DNA of 64,000 bases from Caulobacter sp. S45 (GTDB lineage: Bacteria > Pseudomonadota > Alphaproteobacteria > Caulobacterales > Caulobacteraceae): contig NZ_LMUL01000014.1 of assembly GCF_009765965.1 (NCBI RefSeq), positions 438,557 through 502,556 on the forward strand, in the 5' to 3' direction. Positions 7,823 through 15,177 of the stretch are shown in pieces. The position numbers and the translations under genes were made by a program. Every line of letters begins with the position of its first letter. The stretch's first letter is position 1. The notes beneath the pieces were generated by a model. The model ran no database searches. It was not told the origin of the DNA and saw nothing but the letters and a program-made list of their open reading frames with translations.

Positions 7823-9660
7823 TGCGCGTCTCCTATTCGCCGTCCCGACAGATGGTGTTCGTAGGCGGCGCGGGCGTCCCTCACCTCAGCGCGAGCGGAT
7901 ACGGCCGGCACCGCGACCTCCCACCATGCGCCGCCTTCGCGGGTGACGGTCGCGGGATCGGTCTCGATCACCAGCAGCCGGACGCCGGACACCGGCGACG
8001 CCAGCGCCTGTTCGAGTTCGACGATGTTCGCCACCTTGTCCGCTCGCGCGCCCATGCTGGCCGCGTGGGCCGCGAAGTCGATCTCAGGCAGCACAACGTG
8101 GCGCGTGTCGGCCCACAGGTTGTTGAAGGGCGCGCCGCCACAGGCCTGCTGCAGGCGGTTGATGCAGGCGAAGCCGTGGTTGTCGAGCAGCACGATGGTC
8201 AGATCGAGCCCCATCGCCACCGCACTGACGATCTCGCTGTTCGCCATCAGGTAGCTGCCGTCCCCGACCATCACGATCACGTCGCGGCCCGGCTCCGCCA
8301 GCTTGACGCCGAGCCCCGCGGCGATCTCGTAACCCATGCAGGAGAAGCCATATTCGACGTGGTAGCCGCCGGGCGACCGCGTCCGCCAATGCTTGTGGAG
8401 TTCGCCCGGTAGGCCGCCGGCCGCGCAGACGACCACCGCATCGTCCGCCGCTTGCCGCCGAACCGCGCCGATCACCTGCGCGTCCGAAGGCGTCGCACCG
8501 TCTCCAGGAACCGCCATCGCGGCCTGCGAAGCCGTGTTCCAGGCGGCGATCGCCTGCGCATGATCACCCTGGGGCCAAAACGTACCCCGCAGCCGATCCG
8601 CCAGCTCCTCGATCACCCGCAACGCATCGCCGACCACCGGCTCCGCATACTGCTTTGTCGCGTCGTACGGCTGGATATTGACCTGGATCAGCCTTTGCCT
8701 CGCCCCGTCGAGCAAGGCGCGCGATCCGGTGGTGAAATCCTGCAACCGCGTGCCGACGCCCACGATCAGGTCGGCCTGCGCGATCGCGGCGTTCGCCGCC
8801 GACGTTCCCGTGACGCCCACCGCGCCCAAGGCTTGCGGATGGTCCCAGGCAAGCGCTCCCTTGCCGGCCTGTGTCTCGCAAACCGGAACGCCGGTGGATT
8901 GCGCGAACGCGGCAAGCGCCGCCTCGGCGCGGCTGTACAGCACGCCGCCGCCGGCCACGATCACCGGCGAGCGCGCCGAACGCAGGGCGTCGACCAACGC
9001 CCCGATCTCGGCAGCGTCGGGGCGCGGACGGCGTATCCGCCAGACCTTCTTCTCGAAGAACTGCACCGGCCAGTCGTGCGCCTCGGTTTGGACATCCTGG
9101 CAGAAGGCGAGCGTGACCGGGCCGCATGCGGCGGGATCGGTCAGCGTCGCCATGGCCCGAGGCAGCGCCGCCAACAGTTGCTCGGGACGGGTGATCCGAT
9201 CGAAATAGCGAGACACCGGGCGAAAGCAGTCATTGGCGCTGACGCCACCGTCGGTGAAGTCTTCGATCTGTTGCAACACCGGATCAGGCGCCCGCCCGGC
9301 GAAGACGTCGCCCGGCAGCAGCAGGACCGGCAAGCGATTGGCGTGGGCCACGGCGGCGGCGGTCACCATGTTGAGGGCGCCTGGCCCGATCGAGGTCGTG
9401 CACACCATGGCGCGCTCGCGGCGGGCCTGCTTGGCGAAGGCGACGGCGGCGTGCGCCATCGTCTGTTCGTTATGCGCGCGCCAGGTCGGCAAATCGTCTC
9501 GGGCCTCGTAAAGGGCCTCCCCAAGGCCCGAGACATTGCCGTGGCCGAAGATCGCCCAGACCCCGGCGAAGAAACGCATCTCGCCTCGGGGCGTCGCAAT
9601 GTGCTGGGCGGCGAGCCAGCGCACGGCGGCCTGGGCGGCGGTCAATCTTAGGGTCGCCAC
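7819..9660 (-). CDS. iolD: 3D-(3,5/4)-trihydroxycyclohexane-1,2-dione acylhydrolase
   Basis: A 613-residue thiamine-diphosphate enzyme that opens the inositol-derived ring to give 5-deoxy-glucuronate. It shows the three-domain ThDP architecture: N-terminal Pyr domain with the cofactor glutamate region, a central domain (VIVAGGGVLYS, GAVGVTGTSAANAA), and a C-terminal domain with the ThDP/Mg motif beginning GDGSYLMANSE. IolD-specific features include the N-terminal AQHIATPRGE and GIFGHGN-like FAGVWAIFGHGNVSG. It sits six bases after iolC and overlaps iolE by four bases. Cytosolic. Confidence 0.95.
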   Translation of the reverse strand: MATLRLTAAQAAVRWLAAQHIATPRGEMRFFAGVWAIFGHGNVSGLGEALYEARDDLPTWRAHNEQTMAHAAVAFAKQARRERAMVCTTSIGPGALNMVTAAAVAHANRLPVLLLPGDVFAGRAPDPVLQQIEDFTDGGVSANDCFRPVSRYFDRITRPEQLLAALPRAMATLTDPAACGPVTLAFCQDVQTEAHDWPVQFFEKKVWRIRRPRPDAAEIGALVDALRSARSPVIVAGGGVLYSRAEAALAAFAQSTGVPVCETQAGKGALAWDHPQALGAVGVTGTSAANAAIAQADLIVGVGTRLQDFTTGSRALLDGARQRLIQVNIQPYDATKQYAEPVVGDALRVIEELADRLRGTFWPQGDHAQAIAAWNTASQAAMAVPGDGATPSDAQVIGAVRRQAADDAVVVCAAGGLPGELHKHWRTRSPGGYHVEYGFSCMGYEIAAGLGVKLAEPGRDVIVMVGDGSYLMANSEIVSAVAMGLDLTIVLLDNHGFACINRLQQACGGAPFNNLWADTRHVVLPEIDFAAHAASMGARADKVANIVELEQALASPVSGVRLLVIETDPATVTREGGAWWEVAVPAVSARAEVRDARAAYEHHLSGRRIGDAQ

Positions 9661-9666
9661 GTCCGC

Positions 9667-11598
9667 TTACTCCGCCGCGATAGCGACGGGGGCCGGCCGG
9701 TTGGCCCGCCATCCGTCGACCAGCGCCTTGAACCGTTGGCTCAAGAGATCGAGCGCTTCGGCGTCCCCGATCTCCCCGGCCAGCCATTGGCGTGCGGCGT
9801 CGGCCCAAATCGTCCGCCCGACGGCGAAGCCCTTCACGATCGGGAACGGCGCGACTGCTTCGAAGGATCGAAGCAGCGCCTCGTCCGGCGCCGCCAGTCC
9901 CAACAGGACCACTCCGCGGCAATGTGGGTCATGCTCGTCGATCATCTGTTGAATGTTGCGCCAAACCTCGGGATCTTCCGAAGGCTCCAGTTTCCACCAA
10001 TCCGGCCGCACCCCAAGCGCATAGAAGCGGGCGATCAGCCGCGAGATGGTGTCGACCTCCGTGGCCATCCCGGCCGGGACGATCACTTCGAGCAGGAGTT
10101 CGTGACGGGTCTCGCGGCAGGCGTCGCACAGGCGCATCACTTCGCGTTCCTGCGCCACCTTCAGATCGACGGCGTCGTCGGGATGGGCGAAGACGAGACA
10201 CTTCACGACGTGATTGTAGGGCCACTCGCGAAGCTCGGTGCCGACGTCCGGCGAGCCTTCGAACGTCAGCGGGCGCGACCCCGGACACTCGATCGGGCGG
10301 CCGATCCAATAGGGCATGTCGGCGGCCTCTTCCAAGCCGCGCATCCCGAAGCGCCCATCGAGCAGCACCCCAAACGCGGGATCGCCGCCCGCGACCCGGT
10401 CGACCGCCTTGAGCGCCAGAGTCTTGAAAATCGGAATACGATCCAGGTCGCCGCCGACCTCTTCGGCGATCTTGACGATCTGACTGCGATGGTCGAGCGC
10501 CAACACCATCAGCTCCGGTCGCGGTGGATAGCGCGTGGTCGACCAGTGGATGTTCTCGAGGGCGACGTCCTCCCGGAGGCGGAAGGAGCGGGTCTGGGCG
10601 GAAAGGAACTGGTTGAGTTCTTCCCACGACGGCATGGCCGGCGCGCAGCCATGACGCGACACCACGATGGCGCCGCACGCATTGCCGAACTCGCAACAGG
10701 TCTCCAGGGGCGCGCCGATCAGCCATCCGCGCAGGAAACCCGCCATGAAGCTGTCGCCGGCGCCCAGCACGTTGAATACCTCGACGCGGAAACCCGGGCC
10801 GGCGACGCCCTGGTCCAGCGCGTCGGGGACTGCGCCCTCGAAACAGACGCATCCTTCCGCGCCGCGTTTCAGGACGATCAACGCCCCGGTGTGCTCGCGG
10901 ATCGTCCTGAGCGCCGCCAGCGTGTCAGTCGAGCCGCCGAGGATATGGACCTCTTCGTCCGTGCCGACGACCAGATCGCAGAGCGGCAGGATAGTTTGCA
11001 GGCGGGCGGTGACCCCGGCGTTGGCGACGAAGCGGTTCTCGCCCATGTCGCGCGAGGTCAGTCCCCACAGCACCGGACGGTAGTCGATGTCGAACACCAC
11101 CCGCCCGCCGGCCGCACGCACGAGTTCGCAGGCCTTGCGGCTGGCCGCGGCGACACCCGGAGCCGACAGGTGTGTCCCGTTGACCAGGACTGCGCCCGCC
11201 GAGGCGATGAAGGCCGGATCGACGTCGCCTGCGTCCAACGCCATGTCGGCGCAGTCCTCCCGATAGAAGATCAGCGGAAAGTCGACCTGGTTGCGGATTC
11301 CCAGGATGGCGAGCGCGGTCAGGCGCGCCGGATCGGTCTTCACCCCCGTGACATCGACGCCTTCACGCACGAGCTGTTCGCGGACAAAGCGCCCGAAGTG
11401 ATCGGCGCCGACACGGGTCAGCAATCCGGATTTGAGCCCCAACCGGGCGAGACCGATCGCCGTATTCGTCGGGCTGCCGCCGACGTACTTGGCGAACGAC
11501 AGCATGTCTTCGAGCCGTCCGCCCACCTGCTCGCCATAGAGATCAACGCATGAGCGCCCGATGGTGATGATGTCCAAGGACGTGGGGGTGTCGGTCAT
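9667..11598 (-). CDS. iolC: 5-dehydro-2-deoxygluconokinase fused to a DUF2090 aldolase-like domain
   Basis: A 643-residue two-domain protein. Residues about 8-330 are a PfkB-family sugar kinase (IGRSCVDLYGEQVG at the start, NVLGAGDSFMAGFLRG near 270 holding the catalytic Asp). This half phosphorylates 2-deoxy-5-keto-gluconate. Residues about 340-640 are the DUF2090 domain (LDHRSQ, KTLALKAVDRV, WWKLEPSED), a class I aldolase-like barrel. In many proteobacteria this fusion is the normal form of IolC, and the second domain may supply the IolJ aldolase step; that role is inference. First of the iolCDEB genes. It is preceded by an operator-like palindrome at 11651-11664, downstream of iolR on the same strand. 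Confidence 0.93.
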   Translation of the reverse strand: MTDTPTSLDIITIGRSCVDLYGEQVGGRLEDMLSFAKYVGGSPTNTAIGLARLGLKSGLLTRVGADHFGRFVREQLVREGVDVTGVKTDPARLTALAILGIRNQVDFPLIFYREDCADMALDAGDVDPAFIASAGAVLVNGTHLSAPGVAAASRKACELVRAAGGRVVFDIDYRPVLWGLTSRDMGENRFVANAGVTARLQTILPLCDLVVGTDEEVHILGGSTDTLAALRTIREHTGALIVLKRGAEGCVCFEGAVPDALDQGVAGPGFRVEVFNVLGAGDSFMAGFLRGWLIGAPLETCCEFGNACGAIVVSRHGCAPAMPSWEELNQFLSAQTRSFRLREDVALENIHWSTTRYPPRPELMVLALDHRSQIVKIAEEVGGDLDRIPIFKTLALKAVDRVAGGDPAFGVLLDGRFGMRGLEEAADMPYWIGRPIECPGSRPLTFEGSPDVGTELREWPYNHVVKCLVFAHPDDAVDLKVAQEREVMRLCDACRETRHELLLEVIVPAGMATEVDTISRLIARFYALGVRPDWWKLEPSEDPEVWRNIQQMIDEHDPHCRGVVLLGLAAPDEALLRSFEAVAPFPIVKGFAVGRTIWADAARQWLAGEIGDAEALDLLSQRFKALVDGWRANRPAPVAIAAE

Positions 11599-11650
11599 TC
11601 CTCGCTTCCCGCCTCAGAATGGATCACTTATTTCAATCTAGCGGAGATTT

Positions 11651-11664
11651 GGAATATATATTTC
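11651..11664. promoter_or_regulatory. IolR-type operator upstream of iolC
   Basis: GGAA-TATATA-TTTC, one base off the GGAA-N6-TTCC motif described for IolR in Caulobacter. It lies 52 bases before the iolC start. On the minus strand GCTAGATT (11642-11635) just downstream resembles the Caulobacter -10 consensus GCTANAWC. Confidence 0.65.
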
Positions 11665-11694
11665 ACCGTCGGTCGCCGAGCGCAAGCCTATGGA

Positions 11695-12531
11695 TCAACC
11701 GCCCGGGGCGGAGGTCTGGAAGGTGTGCGCGATCGCCAGCGCCTGTACGACGCACATGGAAACCGCCAGCGTCCGAAACCCCCACACCTCGGCGTCGCGG
11801 ATGGCGAGCACGCAGTCCGCCTGCTTGGCGATCGAGCTTACGAACGAATCCGTGATCGCGACGACCTCCGCTCCGGCGGTTATCGCCGCCTCCACCAGTT
11901 CGATGGTCTCGCCCGCATAGGGGCTGAAGCTGATGCCGATCATCAGGTCGCCCTGGCGCGCCTGACCCGCCTGCTGGCGCCCCCGCCCTCCGAGCCCATC
12001 GACCAGGATCGTGCGCTTACCGGCCTGCTGCAGCAGGTAGGAAAGATAGACAGCGACGGGAAACGAGCGCCGAAAGCCGGCGACATAGACGACGTCCGCC
12101 TCGCCTATCAGCTTCACCGCGTGTTCGAAGCTTTCCCGGTTCACCGCCTCGGCGACATGATCGAGCGATAAGCTAGAGGCGCCGGCGAATTCTGTCAGCA
12201 CGGCGAAGTCCGACGATGGCCGCGCCTCCGCCGCCCCGATAAAGCGTTTCGCGCGCTCGTGATAGGCGCTCGCCGGCTGGCTCGCCAATAAGCCGTCCTT
12301 CAAGAGCCGCTGCATGGGCCCCGCGCCCTCGAAGCCGAACGTCTTGGCGAAGCGCACGATCGCCGACGGCGGCGCGCCGGTTCGCTCCGAAATCACCGCC
12401 AAGGTCTCCACGCCCATGCTGTGCGGATCATCCAGCACGAACCGGGCGATCTGCTGGAGGCGAGGGCTCAGCCCCTCATAATGCTCCAGGATCGCTGTAC
12501 GCAGTTCGCCGGCATCCTTGATGGCGTTCAA
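11695..12531 (-). CDS. iolR: RpiR-family repressor, probable IolR
   Basis: A 278-residue RpiR-type regulator: N-terminal helix-turn-helix (about 1-80, with LSPRLQQIARFVLDD and SAIVRFAKTFGFEG) followed by a SIS sugar-phosphate-binding domain (about 115-255, with DVVYVAGFRRSFPVAVYLSY and LMIGISFSPYAGET). In Caulobacter and rhizobia, RpiR-family IolR represses inositol genes and is released by a pathway intermediate. I chose the TTG at 12531 because GGAGGG stands six bases upstream and the HTH begins right after. An ATG at 12612 is in frame but would place the start inside the operator. It lies between iolC and the divergent iolG, with operator-like sites on both sides. Confidence 0.88.
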   Translation of the reverse strand: MNAIKDAGELRTAILEHYEGLSPRLQQIARFVLDDPHSMGVETLAVISERTGAPPSAIVRFAKTFGFEGAGPMQRLLKDGLLASQPASAYHERAKRFIGAAEARPSSDFAVLTEFAGASSLSLDHVAEAVNRESFEHAVKLIGEADVVYVAGFRRSFPVAVYLSYLLQQAGKRTILVDGLGGRGRQQAGQARQGDLMIGISFSPYAGETIELVEAAITAGAEVVAITDSFVSSIAKQADCVLAIRDAEVWGFRTLAVSMCVVQALAIAHTFQTSAPGG

Positions 12532-12610
12532 GTTCGACCCTCCCCCATAACGCGCCGCACAATTCGACCCGGCCGGGCTAGCGCGAGCGGCGCGGCTCCC
12601 GACCACATGC

Positions 12611-12646
12611 ATATTCCATGTCGTAAAATTCTGGAATATGTGTTCC
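12611..12646. promoter_or_regulatory. Double operator between iolR and iolG
   Basis: A perfect GGAA-TATGTG-TTCC occupies 12633-12646. Its left part also forms a wider inverted repeat: ATATTCCA at 12611-12618 and TGGAATAT at 12632-12639, eight-base perfect arms. The site lies 51 bases before the iolG start and upstream of iolR, so it could serve both divergent promoters and give autoregulation. Confidence 0.75.
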
Positions 12647-12696
12647 GTTCCGGCAGGATTGTCGGCACGTCCTGCAGCGCCCAGGGAAAAGCCACT

Positions 12697-13683
12697 GTGT
12701 TCAAAATTGCATTGCTTGGCGCGGGCCGGATAGGCGCGATCCACGGACGTAACATCGCGGCCCATCCTGCGATGTCGCTGAAATATATTGTGGACCCCGT
12801 CGAAACGGCGGCGATGAAGCTCGCCTCCCTGCTCGGCGCCGAGATCGCGACGATCGACCAGGTCTTGGCGGACGACGAGATCGCCGGTGTCGTCATCGCC
12901 AGTTCCACCACGACCCATCTCGATTACTGCCTGGCCGCCAGCCGCGCCGGCAAGGCGATCTGGTGCGAGAAGCCGCTGGACCTGGACCTTCAACGCCTGC
13001 GGGCCGAACTGGACAATCTGCGGCCGAGTTCGGATCGCCTGTTGCTGGGCTTCCAGCGCCGGTTCGACCCGAACTTCAGGGCCTTGCATCAACGATTGGT
13101 CGCAGGAGAGGTCGGCGTGGTCGAGACCATCCAGATCACCAGCCACGACCCGGCGCCCCCGCCGGTCGACTACATCAAGGTCTCTGGCGGTCTGTTCAAG
13201 GACATGACGATCCACGATTTCGATATCGCCCGATGGCTACTCGGGGACGATGTGATCGAAGTCTACGCCACAGCCAGCAATCTTGTGGACCCCGCCATCG
13301 GCGAAGCGGGCGACGTCGACACCGCCAAGATCGTGCTGCGCACCGCCGCCGGACGGCTCTGCGTGATCTCCAACACCCGCCGCAGCGGGTATGGCTATGA
13401 TCAACGCGTTGAAGTCTATGGCGCCAAAGGTCGGCTCGCCGTCGGGAACATGACCGAGACGACCCTGGAAGCATGGACCGAAAAGGGTATGGCCGCCGAT
13501 CGGTTCGAGAACTTCTTCCTCACCCGCTACGCCTCGGCCTACGCCGCCGAAGCCGATCATTTCGCCGACATCCTGGCCGGCGCCGCCAAGCCGCTGGTCG
13601 GCGTCGCCGATGGGGAAGCCGCGCTGGCGCTGGCGGTGGCTGCGGCGGAGTCCGCGCGCTCCGGCCAGCCCGTTCGCATCTGA
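12697..13683 (+). CDS. iolG: myo-inositol 2-dehydrogenase
   Basis: A 328-residue Gfo/Idh/MocA oxidoreductase that oxidises myo-inositol to scyllo-inosose with NAD+, the first cytosolic step of the pathway (called idhA in Caulobacter). The Rossmann motif GAGRIG is at residues 8-13, the EKP catalytic lysine segment (WCEKPLD) near 90, and the downstream KDMTIHDFDIARW helix carries the conserved Asp/His pair. The start is a GTG at 12697. The frame stays open upstream through the operator, so the longer reading is unlikely. The gene is divergent from iolR and followed 26 bases later by the binding-protein gene. Confidence 0.92.
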   Translation: MFKIALLGAGRIGAIHGRNIAAHPAMSLKYIVDPVETAAMKLASLLGAEIATIDQVLADDEIAGVVIASSTTTHLDYCLAASRAGKAIWCEKPLDLDLQRLRAELDNLRPSSDRLLLGFQRRFDPNFRALHQRLVAGEVGVVETIQITSHDPAPPPVDYIKVSGGLFKDMTIHDFDIARWLLGDDVIEVYATASNLVDPAIGEAGDVDTAKIVLRTAAGRLCVISNTRRSGYGYDQRVEVYGAKGRLAVGNMTETTLEAWTEKGMAADRFENFFLTRYASAYAAEADHFADILAGAAKPLVGVADGEAALALAVAAAESARSGQPVRI

Positions 13684-13709
13684 GGCCACGCCGCCAGAAA
13701 AGAGCCGAT

Positions 13710-14672
13710 ATGGAACGCAGGCGTCCCCTTCTCACCGTCGCCGCGCTGATCGTGTTGGGCGGCGCCCTCCCGGCAGCCTGTAATCGCAGCGCCACCAACA
13801 CCGAGCTGGTGGTCAGCCTCAACAAGCTCTCCACCCCCTACTCGGTCATGTTGAAACGCTACGCCGAACAGGCCGCCCGCCGATCAGGGGTCGTGATCGC
13901 GGTCCTCGACGGTCAGGGCGACTCCTCCAAGCAGAGTGTGGACCTGAGGGCGGCGAGCATTCGCGGCGCAAAGGCCATCGTGCTCGCGCCGAACGACAGC
14001 AGCGCCCTGGCGCCGGCGGTCGACGATCTTCACAGCGACGGGGTCGCCGTCATCGCCATCGACCGTCGGCTGAAGGGGACAGTTCAGCCGGTTCCCTTCG
14101 TCGGCGCCGACAACGCCGAGGGCGGTCGCCTCCTGGGCCATTGGGTGGTCGCCAACTTCCCGAAAGGCGCCAGGGTGGTCCTGATCACCAATGAACTGGG
14201 CTCAAGCACGCAGATCGAACGCACCCGAGGCGTTCACCAAGGCTTGGCCAACGGCGGCGTAGGGTTCAGGATCATCGCCGAGCAGACCGCCAACAGTTCA
14301 CGCGACCAGGCGCTCACCGTCACCCAGAACGTCCTGACCGCGCTCGGCGGCGACCCTCCCGACGCCATCATCTGCCTCAACGACGACATGGCCATCGGCG
14401 CCCTCGAAGCCATCCGTTCGGCCGGCGTGGCCAAGGGCAGGATCAAGGTGCTGGGCTTCGACGCCAATCCCGAAGCGCTTGCCCGCATCCGCGCGGGCGA
14501 CATGTCGGCGACCGTCGAACAGAGCCCAGCCAAGCAGATGGCCACAGCGATCCGCGAAGCGCTGGACGCCATACGCACCGGCGCCAAGCCTCAATCGGTC
14601 ACGTTGAAGCCCATCCTGATCACGGCGGGCAACCTCGGTCAGGCCGAGCGCGCCTCGGAGGCCGCGCGGTGA
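13710..14672 (+). CDS. ibpA: Periplasmic sugar/inositol-binding protein, IbpA-like
   Basis: A 320-residue type I periplasmic binding protein (Peripla_BP_4 fold). It begins MERRRPLLTVAALIVLGG, and Cys24 in ALPAACNRS could be lipidated through a degenerate lipobox. The fold is recognised from VVSLNKLSTPYSVMLKRYAE, AKAIVLAPNDSSALAPAVDD, GADNAEGGRLLG and CLNDDMAIGALEAI. In Caulobacter, IbpA feeds the IatA/IatP transporter. Here iolG-ibpA form one plus-strand unit, while the ATPase and permease (17778-20359) are separated from it by two minus-strand genes. Inositol specificity is inferred from neighbours. Its TGA abuts the stop of the converging gene (TGATCA). Confidence 0.82.
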   Translation: MERRRPLLTVAALIVLGGALPAACNRSATNTELVVSLNKLSTPYSVMLKRYAEQAARRSGVVIAVLDGQGDSSKQSVDLRAASIRGAKAIVLAPNDSSALAPAVDDLHSDGVAVIAIDRRLKGTVQPVPFVGADNAEGGRLLGHWVVANFPKGARVVLITNELGSSTQIERTRGVHQGLANGGVGFRIIAEQTANSSRDQALTVTQNVLTALGGDPPDAIICLNDDMAIGALEAIRSAGVAKGRIKVLGFDANPEALARIRAGDMSATVEQSPAKQMATAIREALDAIRTGAKPQSVTLKPILITAGNLGQAERASEAAR

Positions 14673-15176
14673 TCACGCCGGCGCGGATCGTTTCCGGAAC
14701 ACCATGGTGGCCAGCACGGCGCCGTCCTGCACCACCTGCTCCCTCAGGAAACCGGCGTCGGCGGAGCGGGTGTAGGTAGTCTGCAGCACGACCGTCTCGT
14801 CCATGTGCTGCACTTTTTCCGTGACCACTAGCGCAGGCCCTTTGAAGACGCCCGACGCACTGCGCAGGATCGCCGAACCGATCCGGATGTCGGCTGTCAG
14901 CGGAAAGCGAACCTCGCTTCCGTCCATCGGCAGTGCGAGCTCATAGGATCGGGCGCTGCGGCGCACGGTGGCGCTGACCTTGAAATGCAGGATGGCGCCG
15001 TCGCGCCGGATATCCAGGGTCTCGGCGTTCGCTCCGGGAAACTCCCCATAGTCGCTGCGCGAAACGTCGAGCACCCAGCTCCCGTCGAGGTCAGGTGAGG
15101 TTACGGACGCGGCCGGTGCCACGCCCACCAAGCCGAGCACCGCGATCACGGTGGCCAAGAGGACAGATCGGATCAT
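14673..15176 (-). CDS. Small secreted protein of unknown function
   Basis: A 167-residue protein with a Sec signal peptide (MIRSVLLATVIAVLGLVGVAPAAS). The mature part begins DLDGSWVLDVSRSDYGEFPG, a pattern seen in small secreted lipocalin-like or beta-barrel hypothetical proteins, and is predicted to be mostly beta strands. No catalytic motif is visible. It follows the GH92 gene by one base on the same strand, so the two are almost certainly co-transcribed. A role in handling the mannosidase substrate is inference. The stop codon abuts the ibpA stop. Confidence 0.72.
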   Translation of the reverse strand: MIRSVLLATVIAVLGLVGVAPAASVTSPDLDGSWVLDVSRSDYGEFPGANAETLDIRRDGAILHFKVSATVRRSARSYELALPMDGSEVRFPLTADIRIGSAILRSASGVFKGPALVVTEKVQHMDETVVLQTTYTRSADAGFLREQVVQDGAVLATMVFRKRSAPA

Positions 15177-15177
15177 G

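Noticed and set aside
9736-11553. 605-codon plus-strand open frame across iolC
   Set aside because: Antisense of a well supported two-domain IolC; composition (His/Arg/Gln/Asp-rich) is that of a shadow frame.
12531-13215. N-terminal extension of the RpiR regulator to 13215
   Set aside because: It would cover the operator and most of iolG; the TTG at 12531 has a strong ribosome site and starts at the helix-turn-helix.
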